A stretch of DNA of 64,000 nucleotides from Cryptomeria japonica (GCF_030272615.1 NC_081411.1:211000744-211064743); one strand, 5' to 3'. Positions 46,763-59,600 are shown, counted from the first letter of the stretch. The notes: generated by a model not told the origin, from the sequence alone. A program made the numbers and translations.

Positions 46763-47010
46763 AACTAATACATTTGGGGTCAAATTCCGACGGAGGTTTT
46801 CGACGGACAAGGAGCATTGTGTGAAAATTTGATTTTTTTTTTTTAAAATGCCTGTGTTTGTCGGAATTCCGACGACCTCGAGCATTTTATTAAAAAAAAA
46901 AAACACAATGCATTTTCATTTTGAAAGCAAACTAGCCGAAGCAAGCGGCGACCGTCTTGCCTCCTTGCCCCCCCCCCGCCGAAGCGATCTCTACACAAGC
47001 AAGGTAAGGT
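46763..47010 (+). mobile_element. Candidate left end of CACTA element
   Basis: The stretch from 46763 (AACTAATACATTTGGGGTC) carries CCGACGGAGG, CGACGGACAAGG and the palindrome TCGGAATTCCGA (46860-46871), the sort of CGACGG/CCGTCG subterminal motif found in many plant CACTA ends. The first base would be a changed C of CACTA. 46940-47000 is GC-rich and ends in CAAGGTAAGG, a possible 5' exon and donor site. The right end is outside the window, so this cannot be confirmed here. Confidence 0.35.
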
Positions 47011-47214
47011 TTTTATTGCAATCAAAGGAACTCTTTGTTTTTCAATCAAGGGCAACTAATTTTTTTTTGCAATCAAGGGCAACTAGTTTTTTTTTGTGAA
47101 TTAATCCTTTTTGTGCATATCCTGCGATCTTAAAATTCCAAGAAATGACATCTCTTTGAGGTATTCCATCATACAGTTCACATGCCATGTGTATGCTGCC
47201 CCATTTTGCGATTT

Positions 47215-47347
47215 TTGTTATTGGAGCATTTGCAACTAATTTTTGACAAAAAACCCCTTTCGATTATGCTTTGATGGATGGCCACACCTTGTTCCAAAGC
47301 TCCTACTTTGGCACACGTAGGGAGGATGCTAGTAAACGTTGTACAAG

Positions 47348-47350
<3 letters not shown>
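47215..47350 (-). pseudogene. PPR-repeat protein fragment
   Basis: The minus strand reads TFTSILPTCAKVGALEQGVA followed by IHQSIIERGF, the usual sequence of a pentatricopeptide repeat of plant organellar RNA-binding proteins. Only about one and a half repeats remain. It is cut by a TA microsatellite on one side (47351-47399) and unrelated sequence on the other. It is a fragment, perhaps carried by the surrounding transposon. Confidence 0.65.

Positions 47351-47399
<49 letters not shown>
47351..47399. repeat. (TA)n microsatellite
   Basis: About 24 perfect TA units. Length is likely variable between individuals. Confidence 0.95.
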
Positions 47400-47402
<3 letters not shown>

Positions 47403-47523
47403 CTTAATCAAACAAAGAGTTGATAAGCTAAAGCATTGCGTAGATAAGAATGGTGATAACAGTGCCACAAATGGAGAGTGTGAGGTTTATGAGAATTGAT
47501 GGAGGGCAATTAGATAATTGCCT

Positions 47524-47850
47524 TCATGATGATGTGGGCCCTTCAGCAATTACCTCCTTTATTGCCCCCTCCTCCATCGAATCATAACCAGCAGAAGCAA
47601 CAATATAATGCTCCATTCCATCTGATAATAAATCTAAACCCAAATCTTTGGCCACATTGTCAAGCCCATCTGAAACTACATCAAAATTGTCAGATTGGCC
47701 ATTGTCGAGTCCATCAAATAAAACATTAATGTGCACTTTCATTCCACATTGACAGTCTTCTGCATTTCCACTGGTAAAATATCTATCACCCATTTCAATG
47801 AGTGGGACTGCATCAAGCCCTCCATCATATAGCTTGATTAGATTGCTCAT
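47524..47850 (-). CDS. Hypothetical 108-codon ORF, acidic, unknown
   Basis: An uninterrupted frame with Asp/Gly-rich repeats of the form (S/F)DGLDN (residues about 49-67). I do not recognise a family. There is no clear promoter and no neighbouring exon; the overlapping plus-strand frame is Pro/Asn-rich by composition. It may be an old coding fragment or chance. Confidence 0.25.
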   Translation of the reverse strand: MSNLIKLYDGGLDAVPLIEMGDRYFTSGNAEDCQCGMKVHINVLFDGLDNGQSDNFDVVSDGLDNVAKDLGLDLLSDGMEHYIVASAGYDSMEEGAIKEVIAEGPTSS

Positions 47851-49030
47851 ATCACAATTCTCAAACTCTTCTCAGCTCTTCAACTCCAATACGCTTTGTT
47901 GAGAGGAAGCATAAGCAAACCTTGTCAAATGTCAAAATGTAGTTGTTTGCCATCATTTTTCTGGGCACAAAGGCCAAACTTTATCTAACCTAAAATTTTC
48001 ATTAGAAGAAAGATCTATTCTTTAAGTTCTCCACAAACCCAATTTTGACTGCCATAAGTCGATTAAAAGAGCTACTCAAAAGAGATTGACAAGATCTAAA
48101 AGCAGGCACTCACCATGGCGTAGGGCATGGTGAAAGATCCAATATAATATCTACAAATGCAATTTAAATAGATATGAAAGAACCAATAGCATCCATACAT
48201 ATATAACCTATAAACCCTAATCAAAGGGCTTACTAAAATTTCTAAACAAATTTATAACAAGGAAAGGGCAATATTACAAAGATTATCTCCAACATGGAAG
48301 ATCTTGCGGGAAGCCCATCCTTTGAAATCTGAGGTAGGATCCCATCCTCTGTCATCCCCCACCACATGTTGTTCTGTTGAACACCCCCATCATATTCATG
48401 AAAGTGAATCCCATCACCATGAAGATCAAGCAATAAGTAGATGCACTTGGAGGCATCATTGAGATAAACATGACTGTATTTCATGAGGATTTGAACTCAA
48501 TAATATGTTAGATTCTCCCAAGGATGGATGGACTATACACTTGAAAGGTAGATGATTAAGGATGATGACAAGGTGAATTTTCCTTAGAATGATAGGGTTG
48601 ATTTTCCTAAGAACAAGTAGATTCATGTAAACTAGAGGATACAAATTTGGACAAAATAATGGAAGGAGACTAAAACTAGATAGATTCACCTAAATGGGAG
48701 TGTAGTCATCTAAGGATAAGAAAAATTCACCATTTGTGTAAGAAAGATGGATAAGATAAATGATTTATGTGAAATAGATTCACCTAAGAGAAAGTAGATT
48801 CACATAAGGATAGGTGGATTTTCCTAAAGATGAAGGGATAAGACTTAACAAAAAGAGGACTTAGGATGATGACAAGGAGGATTCATTTAAGGATATGGCA
48901 TATTCACCTAAGGGATAGTGTATTCTCCCAAGAATATGGAAAAATTATTGATTGGTGGAATGACATACTAGATCAAGGAATGATACAAGGGTAGATTCAC
49001 CTAAATATAGGGTAAATTCAGCTAAAAGGG
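47851..49030. repeat. Noncoding region, degenerate TAGATTCACCTAAGG repeat
   Basis: 47851-48480 holds nothing I can name. From about 48480 to 49030 the phrase TAGATTCACCTAAG(G/A) with spacers of AAGGATAAG type returns more than ten times with many changes, so it is a degenerate minisatellite. No ORF of note. Confidence 0.55.
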
Positions 49031-52000
49031 TACCCATGAGATTGTGGTACTCAGTACCTATCTATGGATGGTGTATTTGGATACAAGTATGATGAAACCA
49101 TGCTTGTGTATGATGAAACAAAGTCCAGATCTCTATTATAGGTCCAACATAATCTCTATTATTTGAGACACCATTTTATTAGCATATCCAATTAGGGTAA
49201 TTTATGGGTTTAATTATGGATCATGTTGTCTATTTCCATGCACTATTGAGCTTATTTTATGTATTGTGATTATTTTAATTTTGAAGTTATAAATAAATTA
49301 TGTTTGTACCTTAGAAAGGGTAACTCCAATTGATGTTTGGGCAGTTTATTTGAGAACTTATGGTGATTATTGCCCTATGTTATGTAATGGAGTTGTTTTT
49401 ACACTAAGTAATTAACTAGAAAAATGAATTTATATTGTTGTACAAGTATGATGAAACCATGCTTGTGTGTTTACATGTTTGTGCATCCTATTGAGAACCA
49501 ACCTCATTGTTGAGGAACTCAATAAATGTGGTGTTAAGTAGAAGAATGGAAAACTCAAGAAGCTATGGTGACATATTGTGGCATTAGTAGGGATTATCTC
49601 TATTGACCACACCTTTCAAAGATAGTATCCCCTAGTTCTCCTCATAGAATGGACCATTGGATGGCTCATAGTGGTATCCTATCCTACATTTATCTTGATG
49701 GCATTGCCGATAGTCGGTATGTGGTTCTTGGTACGGGTTTCCTCTTACCCTATTATCTTATTTATATCTTTGTTCCAACATGTGGAGATTGATTTTTGTC
49801 ATGCTATGATGATTTTAATGTTTGCATGTGTTTTGACATTATGCAAATAGATATGATGTCACACCATACTTATGTTTTGATATAGTGTAGGTGATGGTTA
49901 CAGGTTGTTGATGGTAGCGATTTGGGTTCAAAGACACAATTCCACACACACACACAAATATTTGAAGATGTGTTTTATATTATTCCTTCTTAGTGGTGAT
50001 TAGTGTTGGAAGATTTGCACACATGTAGAGAGGAAATCATGTTAGATACAATAGGTTGTGTTTGATAACATATGAATGTGCCTCATGATGTATACATATA
50101 GCTTTGGTGTGTGACATGCATGCACATTTTTCCATAAGAAACATTGCTATGTGGCATGTGCCCTATGCATCTCTTCTTTGTGAGGCACGTTGCTATGTGC
50201 AATATGGCCCTAGGTGTGTCTTCTCTATGAGGTGTATTGCCATGATATGTTAGGATTTGTAGTGTGTAGGCCACAAATGCATGTATGAGGGACTATTATT
50301 ATAGTCATGTTTTTTGGGCATGTAGCCTAGGCATGTCTTCTCCATTAGGTACATGGCCATGCCATGTGGGAGTTTTTGTGTTGATGCCACAAATGCACAC
50401 ATGAGGGACTATTATTGGAGTCATGATGAATCTTCACTCTATTTAGCCACAATTTCTAGTTGTATAGTTATGTAATGTGCACTTTTAAGGATTGTGAAGT
50501 TTCCTTCAATTATTGATGATCTCTCATCTTTGTTGCATGGGCCAACAATTTTATTTTATCTTGTTTGAATTAGTTTAATCACTATTGTGAGTTTTCTCTA
50601 TTGTGTAGTTATTGTGGCTATGTTTGATTTGCTATTGGAATTGAACACTCTTATTTGACTTATTATTGGTACTATTTTTTCTTTCTTTCAATATTTATGA
50701 TCTTTGGTAGTTTAGTGAAACTCTTGCTATTTTTAAATGTTGCCTTCTTTGTTGTGATGTGATTCCTCACCAAGATTGACATAGATAACCTTGGATGAGT
50801 GTATATAAGGAATCAAACATTGGGAAAATTTGAGGATAGGGGTAAGTGTTTGTTGTATGGGTAGCTATGATCCACTTGTACATTCTTAGTGATTATTGAT
50901 GGCTATGTCTTGGAGGCTAATCCCATTAAACAAACAAGGGGGAAGTCATACATAATCATATGGATCCTCCCTAGTTGTGTGTGGATTCAAGACCATCATT
51001 TCATATGGTTCTTGGTTACTTTGTGAGACCATGGCATCCTCTTAGACCAATATGTGAGCCTTGTATTGTTATCCCTGCAATGTGGATGAGTAAGTGTATG
51101 TTAAAATAAATGCTTTGCATGCCATATAGTTGCATATGAGTTGTTCACATCATTAGATCATGATTTAGAATATGTGAATTCTTTTATCCATGTGAAGTTG
51201 AATGATTGATTATGAAAATGTGTTATACATTGAAGCATAATATGTAAGATGTTCTCTTCAAGAAAAAATATTTATGCTTTCATAGTGAAATGTTGATGAA
51301 ATGGGGTCCTAGTCTAGGAAAGTAAACTACAAACTTATACATTCACCATTTCAAAACATTTTATTGGGGAATAGTCAATTTGGTTCAATTTAATTCCTCT
51401 AGGAGAGACCAGAAATATGATTAATTGTTCCATTTTGATGTGATTGGATATGATTAGATATAATTTCATTGAAGATACAAGAACAAAGTAAAATTATGCA
51501 AAATTGACAAGATTAAGCATAAACAAGCAAATAATACAGTAAAAAGCTAACATTGAGGTACATATTTGGAAGTAAGACTCTAAAATGAACCTAATCAGTT
51601 ACCTATAGGGAAAATGAGGTTAGAGATAATCTACCTATATGGAAAGTGGTTAAACTATACCTCTAAGTGGCTCATCTTGAGCATTGTCGGTATATGGGCA
51701 TTGATGGCATATTATATTTGGTTCTATCATTTTTGTGGGTGCAAAATTAACAAGGCCAAATAGTATTAGTGGGATCATGATCTCATCAAAATGGTTTTGG
51801 CTTCGCATTTATGATAGCACATTGATCACACCTTACAAAAGGTTCCAATCTCATACATAGCATCCCAAAGTAAGGTCAATAATGATGTAACTTAATGCTT
51901 CAACTGGAGTTCTGGGTAGTCATATACCGATCATTTCTAGGATTGATGCTTAAACTGGAGTCCTGGGTAGTCATATACCCATGGCATAGGGTAGGGGTGA

Positions 52001-52364
52001 CCTGCAAACAATGCTAGTTCTAGATGCGTGTTTGCTTGGTGTATAACTTGTTAAAATTAGATCGATTGGCTACAGGTCTGCCATAAAGTTTCCAACTTAT
52101 CACCAATGAAAATACAAGAACCAAGGCTTAGAATACTCAAAAATGTCTCTCAAAAAGTTTGCAACAGGCAAACTTTTAGTAAGAATTTGTAGACACAATG
52201 CTTAGAAATTTACACAATTAGCTACATTAAATACATTCTCTATTAAGTTCAATGTTTTAAGATGAAAAAGAAGAGTTAAATGGTTTTGGTTCGATTTGCA
52301 ATTTTTGTGAAGCTTTTGCACTGAAGTTTCCATAGCTTGATTTTTTTGCCTGTGAAGGAAGACC
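49031..52364. other. Noncoding, possible transposon 5' region
   Basis: No sustained frames. Small internal duplications are visible: GTATGATGAAACCATGCTTG at 49087 and again near 49446; a roughly 115-bp unit at 50205-50310 and 50320-50425 (ending GAGGGACTATTATT); and a ~65-bp unit at 51897-51945 and 51950-51995 (TGGAGTCCTGGGTAGTCATA). If the CACTA end at 46763 is real, all this is its 5' noncoding part. Confidence 0.45.
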
Positions 52365-53580
52365 ATGTCAGATAATATCAGCGAAGAACAAAATAAGGAG
52401 ACAATTGCTAGATTATGGTCTAACTTGAAAAGAAAAGGTGATGGGAAATGTTATTGTCCCTGCAAAATTTGTAAGGGCTTAAAGACTAGAAGACTTCTAA
52501 TCAAAACAACTAAGAAACATTGTAGGCAGCATGGTCACATTGAAGGGGGACATGATTATCATCCATTGGTAAGTTGTTCATTATATCATTTTAACAATTT
52601 ATATACATAAGAAATCACTTGATAATGAGATCATGATCATGGTTTATTTATGTTGATCATTTTTATATAGGTCGAGCACCCCAGGGCACATGATATGGAC
52701 CAACACAACCCAAAGAATATGGTTTTCAAAGTGGAGGAACATGGAGGTGTGAATATTGAAGCTGAAGATAATGATCCCATGGAAGATGACTCGATCATGC
52801 ACCAGGAAACACAATTGAAGATGATGGTACAAATACATTGATCCATGACACATTTAGTATTGGCACAACTGATCATGATGATCAGGATGACCTTGATGTT
52901 CATGATTTACCTCTTCTTGAGAAGGCATATGAGCCCCTTTACAAAGGCTCCCAAACAACTCTTCTCTCTGTTGTATTGTTGTTGGTGAACTTGAAGGTTA
53001 TGAATGGTTTATCCAACATAACAATCTCATGTATGTTAAGGTGTGTCATACATGTCATTACAGTTAATAAATGGTGAGTCATGTACCATTAATATTCTTT
53101 ATATTAACACCTCAAACTACTTTTTTTGTTGTAGATTGATAGGTGAGTTTTTCTTACCACCATCAAATATTCTACCTCACTCATACCGAGAATTATCTGC
53201 CATTATGAAAGATATTGGAATGGAGTATCAAACAATAGATGCTTGTCCCAATGATCATATTATATATCATAAACAACATGAATTTGGAACAAAATTCCTT
53301 GAATGTCATATCAGTAGATATCGAACAGATCAAATAACAAAAAAGGTGCCTCGCAAGGTTCTTCGTTATATTCCCATTATTCCATGTATGGAACGATTAT
53401 TCAAGTGCACTAGCTTGGCACAATTTATGGATTACCATGCATGCAATAGAAGTCGAGATGACATTATTCGAACGCTTGTGGATGGTTTATATATTTTTGC
53501 ATCTTCAATCTCTTTTAGGTGGTTGTCATCTAAAGAAATCCACAAGGAAGATATAAAATATTCGAAGAGAAAAATCCCTC
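52365..53580 (+). pseudogene. CACTA transposase, N-terminal TNP2-type region (exons 1-3)
   Basis: Exon 1 (52365-52569) starts at a good ATG and encodes a Cys/His cluster, CYCPCKICKG ... KKHCRQHG, of the transposase-associated type, closed by a GTAAGT donor. Exon 2 runs from about 52671 (TATAG acceptor) to about 53040, with a frameshift near 52800, and reads YEPLYKGSQTTLLSVVLLL. Exon 3 starts near 53133 (TTGTAG) and reads SYRELSAIMKDIGM, IDACPNDHIIYHKQHE, CHISRYRTDQ and RKVLRYIPIIPCMERLF, a clear match to En/Spm TNP2 transposases. After DDIIRTLVDG the catalytic domain is missing. Confidence 0.85.
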
Positions 53581-54219
53581 ATCTAATGTGTGAAATGTAA
53601 AAGTGTCTACCTTCAACTTTTTTCAATGCACAAGAACACTACCTCATACACCAAGTTGAGGAGATCAAATTGTGTGGAACTGTACACACTAGGTCAATGT
53701 GGATGGTTGAGAGGAACTTGAAATTTTTGAAGGCTTTGGTTCGACAAAGAGCACATCCTGAGGGTTCTATGGTGGAGAGATATATGGTATACCAAACTAT
53801 GGTGTACATTACTGAATATCTTCCTAAGTTTGCAGCAAAAATCCACGTAGATCGCATTTGGGATCCCAACCCCATTAATAAATTCAAAGGGGAGCACTTG
53901 ATGGAGAAAGGTAGATTGAAGAAAGTGAGAGGTAATTATAAGATGTTATTGTAGTAAATTAATTATTCATCTTCTAAATAAATCAGTTGTAAGTGGTCTA
54001 TTAATTATTTGTACAGTTGGTTGGGAGTGGGATGCGCTACATTTGTAGATTGTAAACAATCTTGATTGGATGATGGTGTGGATTGAACGATGTCAACATT
54101 CTGGTCACACATTAACATGGGATGGTGTCGCTTCATTGGTTAAAGAAGCTCATCGTAATGGAGATTCCAATGTTACACAAAGGGAAATTGATTTAGCATA
54201 TGGTTTAAGAGATCAACAG
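53520..54219 (+). pseudogene. CACTA transposase, DUF4218-type region
   Basis: Follows the deletion joint at about 53500-53535. It reads LMCEM-stop-KCLPSTFF, HQVEEIKLCGTVHTRSMWMV and VRQRAHPEGSMVERYM, the DUF4218 region that stands behind the catalytic core in plant CACTA transposases. The TAA at 53598-53600 falls where the family has a charged residue. A donor near 53930, acceptor AG at 54015-54016 and an exon to 54219 (GTATGT donor) continue the gene; that exon reads WIERCQHSGHTLTWDGVASL after one stop. Confidence 0.85.
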
Positions 54220-54854
54220 GTATGTATAATTTTATTAATCACTCGTATGTTTATCAACTCATGATGCAATAATTTTAATATGTTAGACATATTGTAGGTC
54301 AAACACCACAAGGCTATGTGCTGCAATGGTCATAAATTTCACATCAAACAGTTGGATGACATGAAGAAAACTTGTGATTCTGGGATAACTGCAATCTTTG
54401 AGGTGACCAATATTTCTTCTAGAAATGACATACATCCTCAAGAGTCTCAAAATCGATACTATGGCATTTTGGATGATATACTTGAGTGTGACTTTAATTC
54501 CTTCAAATTAGTTCTGTTCGTTGTCAAATGGTATAGGCTACGACTAAATAAAAATGATCCTGATAGAACTATTATCGAACGGATTTACAATGGTTAATAC
54601 AAGGTCGTTTGAACGATTTGGGGATGAGCCCTATGTTCTTCCAAGTCAATGTGAGCAGGTATTTTACTCAGAGGTTCCACATAAACTAGGTTGGTCACTT
54701 GTTGTTAGACATGATCCAAGAGGAAGGTCGATAATGTATAATGTGATGGAAGAAGAAGATACCGAAGAAGTAGAAGATGATATAGATGATGATCACGATC
54801 GACAGTTAGTCGATGATGTTCCTGATAGAAATCTACACGAAGAACAAGCTGATG

Positions 54855-55057
54855 ATGATGATGGTAATGGTGATGGTGATGGTGATGGTGATGGTGATGG
54901 TGATGGTGATGGTGATGGTGACGGTGATGGTGATGACGATGACGATGTCAAACACAATGACGATGACGACGACAATGATGATGACAATGACGATGACGAC
55001 GATGATGATGATGATGAGGATGATGATGATGATGATTATGATGATGATGATGATGAT
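54855..55057 (+). repeat. GATGGT hexamer and GAT triplet microsatellites in coding tail
   Basis: About a dozen GGTGAT/GATGGT units followed by GAT and GAC triplets, encoding Gly-Asp then poly-Asp. All are multiples of three, so length changes keep the frame. Confidence 0.9.
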
Positions 55058-58000
55058 TGTAATGCCCATACCCTAGTCGGACTTGTAAAACCCGTTGGAC
55101 CTTGATTGACTTCCTATGTGGCATTCTTGAATGGTAGGCTAACCGTGATGCAATGTGTAGTTTAGACAATATAAATATTTGTGCATACTTATTATTGTGC
55201 TTTTGCATCGATTCTCGTGTAAATGTAATTGTTCCTAACCCTTGTGATAAATCTTGAGCTAACGCCTTCATTGAATATGTATATGTATATGTATGCTTGC
55301 ATGAATTTATGGGTGCAGGAGATTTCAGGTACAACACCACCTAGGGTGGGATTCATCTCCTTTGGGATTTGCAAGGTTGAGTATGCCTCTTTCATCTTTA
55401 GAATTCGGATTTGGTGGTCATATAACTCTCGTCTTGCCTTAGCCATGGTTAGGTGAGCATCGTGTGTGGATTCGTGGGGCTTGTTTTTCATTGGGATGCA
55501 TGTCGAGAAATTTGGAAGACTTCCTCGATTTGCGTGCCTTGTGCGAGGTAAGTGGAGTTTGTTATCCTAAGTATTAAATTCAATTTAATAAGTAAACATA
55601 CACATTAGTGATATAGAAATTTAAATAGGTAGTTTCTTCTATACGAGTAATCGTTAATTTAAAGGGATTGCTTTTGTAGCAAGCTTAGGGTATTTAACTT
55701 GGGTTAGTGTGCTCATTTATGCATTTGTAACATTTACGCGTTTGTAGTTGAGAAATTAGAATAAATAAGACTCTTGCATTAGATTATTCATTTATTTAAA
55801 AATGTCGCTTTATTATGTTGTAGCGAGTTAATTTAATAGTTAATTTTAATAACTATGATTTTAATGAGTTATGCGTTTTAGAAAGGAAAGATTTAAAGTC
55901 ATGTGGGAAAAAGAAATAAATTAATCATTTTTGCATGTTGGAAGAGAAAGGGAAAATTGGATTATTTAAAAGGAAATTATTCTTTTTACTTGCAAATTTA
56001 TACAGTGTAAAGGATCGATTTTTGAGATTTAAACTAATTTAAATATCTCACCCTTGTTAATAGTTCCGAAATAAAAATGTAGGCCTAAATTGATATTGAG
56101 AGATTAAAATTAGAGATTAAATAAGAAACAGAAGCGTGTTAATTTTAATGAGAATAAAACAAGTTAGATTCATTGAGTAATGGAAAATAATGATTTCCAT
56201 TATCATGTTTCTTTTATTTTCAAAAAAAATAAATGCCTAATTTCGAAATTGAAAATTAGGGCAAAAATAGGGTTTCTCATTTTAAACTAGTTGGAAAATG
56301 TTTTTGGGGGTTCTTTTTTTTCTTTTGGTCTTTTTTTTTGGAAAAACATGGTTTTTGGAAGGGAGATTGGGGATTTTGGACAAAGATGGAGTTTTAGAGC
56401 AGTAGGTTTGGGGGCTCATCATCAAAATCTTTCCAGGAAAGCTTGTTGAGGTAGGAATCTCTTTTATCATTTTGGTTCAAGTTGTTTTTAATAAAAAAAA
56501 AGGGAAAGGAAAGAGGCTTGTATGTTGTTCTTGCAATTTTGGTTCTCAGATTTTCCATTGTTTGCCCATGAGTAAGTTTCTTGTAGAAAAATTGTTAAGG
56601 ATTAGTTTTGTTGGATCTTTGTGTGAGAAGAGAGCTCCCTTGTGCCAAAGATTTGCTTAATGGGAGGGTTATTCAACGATTTCTACTATTATTTAGAAAC
56701 CCTTGACATTCTGGAAAAAAAAAAGGGGGAAGAAATGGTTGTGACTGTGATTGTTTTTCAAAAAAAAAAAGAGGGTTGCTGGAAAATGCTTTAAGTTGTG
56801 TTTTCAGACTGTGTTTTGAAGAGATATTCATATATTTTTGGTATTACTACATATTCTGATTAGTTAGAAAAAAAATATATATATATAGATTCAATAAATT
56901 AAAACTTGTTGCACATATTGGCAGTGGACTGTGTTTGTTAGTGTAAATTTAACATAAAATTTTCTTAAACAAAAATAATAAAAAAAAAATATAAAAAAAA
57001 AATCTACATACTCTACCCCCCATATGGCTGGGAGGGAGTAGCTGCAGTGGCAGCACTGCTACCAGTTGGTAGCAGTGGCAGCACTACTACCAGTTGGTAG
57101 CAGTGCTACCATTGGTAGTGCACTGCTACCAAATGGTAGCAGCGCTACCAGAGGTAGCGGCCTGCTACCATTTGGTAGCAGCGCTACCAATGGTAGCAGG
57201 GACTGCAAAAAGGGGGGGGGCCCACGTGGTTGTCCACGTGGGTACCTTCCCTCTCTTTTTTTTTGAAAGTTAAAACAAAAAAAATAATTATTCTATTTTA
57301 TTTATTTTTAATAATATATATAATTTTATTAATTTATATGGTTGTTTTAAGGTAAAAAAAAAATGTATGTGTACAATATGTAAAAATAAAGAAGAGTCAG
57401 ATTGATAAGTGAATTTAAAATTAGTATAAGGGAATTAAACTTAGTTCTTTTATATTATTTAAATTCAGTTTCTTTTATGTTACTTAATCTCAGATTGCTA
57501 AATAATAGATTTGGAATTTAGAGATTCAACATTTAGAAAATCCATACTATAATTCAAGCTATTAATTTCATATTGATTACATCATACTCAGGTTAATACT
57601 TATTATTAACATGGACTAAATAGTAATGGTGGATTAATATGAATTTTTAAATAAAAGTTAATTTAGCAAGTCTACCAATGGATCGACATTACTAGTTAGA
57701 GCAATACGGTAAACAAACACCTCTACCCGATAATGCCTATGCTGAATTAAATTTCTATTATCGAATTTGGTTATGTAATGGTAGAACTTGATATGATAGT
57801 GTTTGGTCATAAGTTGGTCAAGCCCTAGTTAGGGTACCGTCAAACAATAGAATCTAGGTTGGTTTGTTTTTTTGTTATGATTCAATTTGACCCACTTTTA
57901 AAAGGGATCACTATGTAATAATCAATCGAGGTAGATGTTGAATAGTGTATGTGTTCGCCTAAAGGGCAGAGTTGTAAAGACATGTAAATATGTAACCTTA

Positions 58001-59600
58001 ACTATATTAAATGCCAGAGGGGTCTTGCAGTTGAGTAGACCCAGAGATGTAGCCCCTTTTGGGGTGAACTCCGAGATCATATCTGTGTTATGCGATGTTT
58101 TTAGCTTACTTTGTTTTATGCTTTAAATTATCATGGATGGTTGTATTCTTGCATAAGTGTATGCTGGAAATTTAATGAATTCAAATCTAAGTGCATAACA
58201 TTATTCATCTGGATAAATGTAGTTAATTAGGTTCATAAGACATTGTAAATTATGATTATGGCAAAGTATTTAAAATATGTTAATTAAAGTTATGATAGTG
58301 GAAAGAATCTTGCTAGATTACATCATTGGATTAACTTGTTTTAAGCATGTAAGTCGAACGAATGTGAATGGGTAACAAGTTCAAATTAATGTTATAATTT
58401 CTAAGTTGAAATCTAAAGGATGAATCTCATATAGGTATTTACCTTCTTACCTTTGTAAATGAGTATCGCCATGTTAATTGTAATTCACTTTATCAGATGA
58501 ATTTACTTAGTTGTTTACATTTTAATCTTAACAAATAATCTTTATCAGATTAATTTCATACAAGGGTGAACTCAACTAGTATCCATATTTGTAACCTTAA
58601 TAAAAGAATCCCTTATGGTTGCTAAAATGGAACTAAAAAGGGAAATTTTGGTAAAGTTGTTTAAATCTTAATCTTAATAAATGTACCTTCTCATATTAAC
58701 TTCATTTAACAAAAAAAAAAAGAGTGAGTGTTATGCAATAAGATAATTGTATTTTAATCCTAATAGAAGAATGTCACTATGATCTTATTATTCAAACCTT
58801 GAAATGATGAATAACATCTAGCTAACGATATCTTAAGTTAAAGGATGCTCTCGTGTGTCCTAATGCATATCCACCCTAATAGAATTAGTCCATTTATTTG
58901 CATTATCAAACCTTCAATAAATTCTATGGCTACTCACATCTTACCTTTCATTAAAGAACTACAACTCACTAGTTGGCTATGCATGAAATCAAATGAAGGG
59001 ATCTCACTCTATTAATTGTAGTTAATCCTTAATGTATGAATCTCGTCTGATTAACCATACTTTTAATATTAAAGGATGATATCGATTGTGAATGGATTCC
59101 CTAATCCCAATGAATGAACCTCATTATATTAAACGCTTGGAACCTATTTGGAGGCCTCTAAATGAAATTATGAATTTAAGTGCATTGAATAACTAACCTC
59201 TCAATGGCCTCCTAACCACCCAAAGTAAATGAACGCTTCCTAAAGTTATAAGGTGTTAAACCATTGAACACATATATAATCAAGATCTATGCATTATCTC
59301 GTAATTAAGACATCCAGATTTATGTATCATTGGACGCAAGTTGAGTTAGGTGTGAGGTTATGTAATTGCGTTGGGAAACTCCTTAGGATCGTTTTAGCCT
59401 TCCGCTGTGATATCTAAGTTGTCAGATAACTCCAATGTATCTTAATGTTGTGTCTAATTATGAACTGAGATAACTTCAAACTATCTTAATGTTGTAATTT
59501 TACATTAACGCTCTAAATTATTTTATTTTTTTTAAATATTTACACTCTATTTGAGTGTTTTTAACTTAAACCCTTAGGGGTTTCCTGGCGGGGCATTACA
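55058..59600. mobile_element. Solo LTR, 4543 bp, chromovirus-like ends, in CACTA gene
   Basis: Ends are TGTAATGCCC at 55058 and GGGGCATTACA at 59600, inverted to each other and of the TGTAATRCCC...GGGGYRTTACA class found in Tekay/Del-type gypsy elements. Flanks are ATGAT on both sides (55053-55057 and 59601-59605). No internal element domain, PBS or second LTR is visible within it, and the interrupted frame is restored exactly on removal. A solo LTR formed by LTR-LTR recombination is the simplest reading; its length is large for one LTR. The orientation is likely plus, from the ends, but is not proven. Confidence 0.85.
57030..57215. repeat. GGTAGC/GCTACC palindromic array inside solo LTR
   Basis: More than fifteen GGTAGCAG or CTGCTACC half-sites in about 185 bp, many paired as GCTACCAAATGGTAGC or GCTACCATTGGTAG. 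The pairs form short hairpins, and the 66-codon frame over it (57066-57266) is a by-product. It is followed by CCACGTGGTTGTCCACGTGG (57222-57241), itself a double CACGTG G-box motif. Confidence 0.8.

Noticed and set aside
47351-47399. Origin or promoter at the TA run
   Set aside because: A plain microsatellite with no associated gene start.
54813-55076. Met/Thr-, Ile- and His-rich frames opposite the acidic tail
   Set aside because: They are shadow frames of GATGGT and GAT repeats; only the Asp/Gly frame is continuous with DUF4216.
55058-59600. Large intron of the transposase gene
   Set aside because: Ends are TG...CA with a 5-bp duplication, not GT...AG, and the frame is restored only when one duplication copy is removed too.
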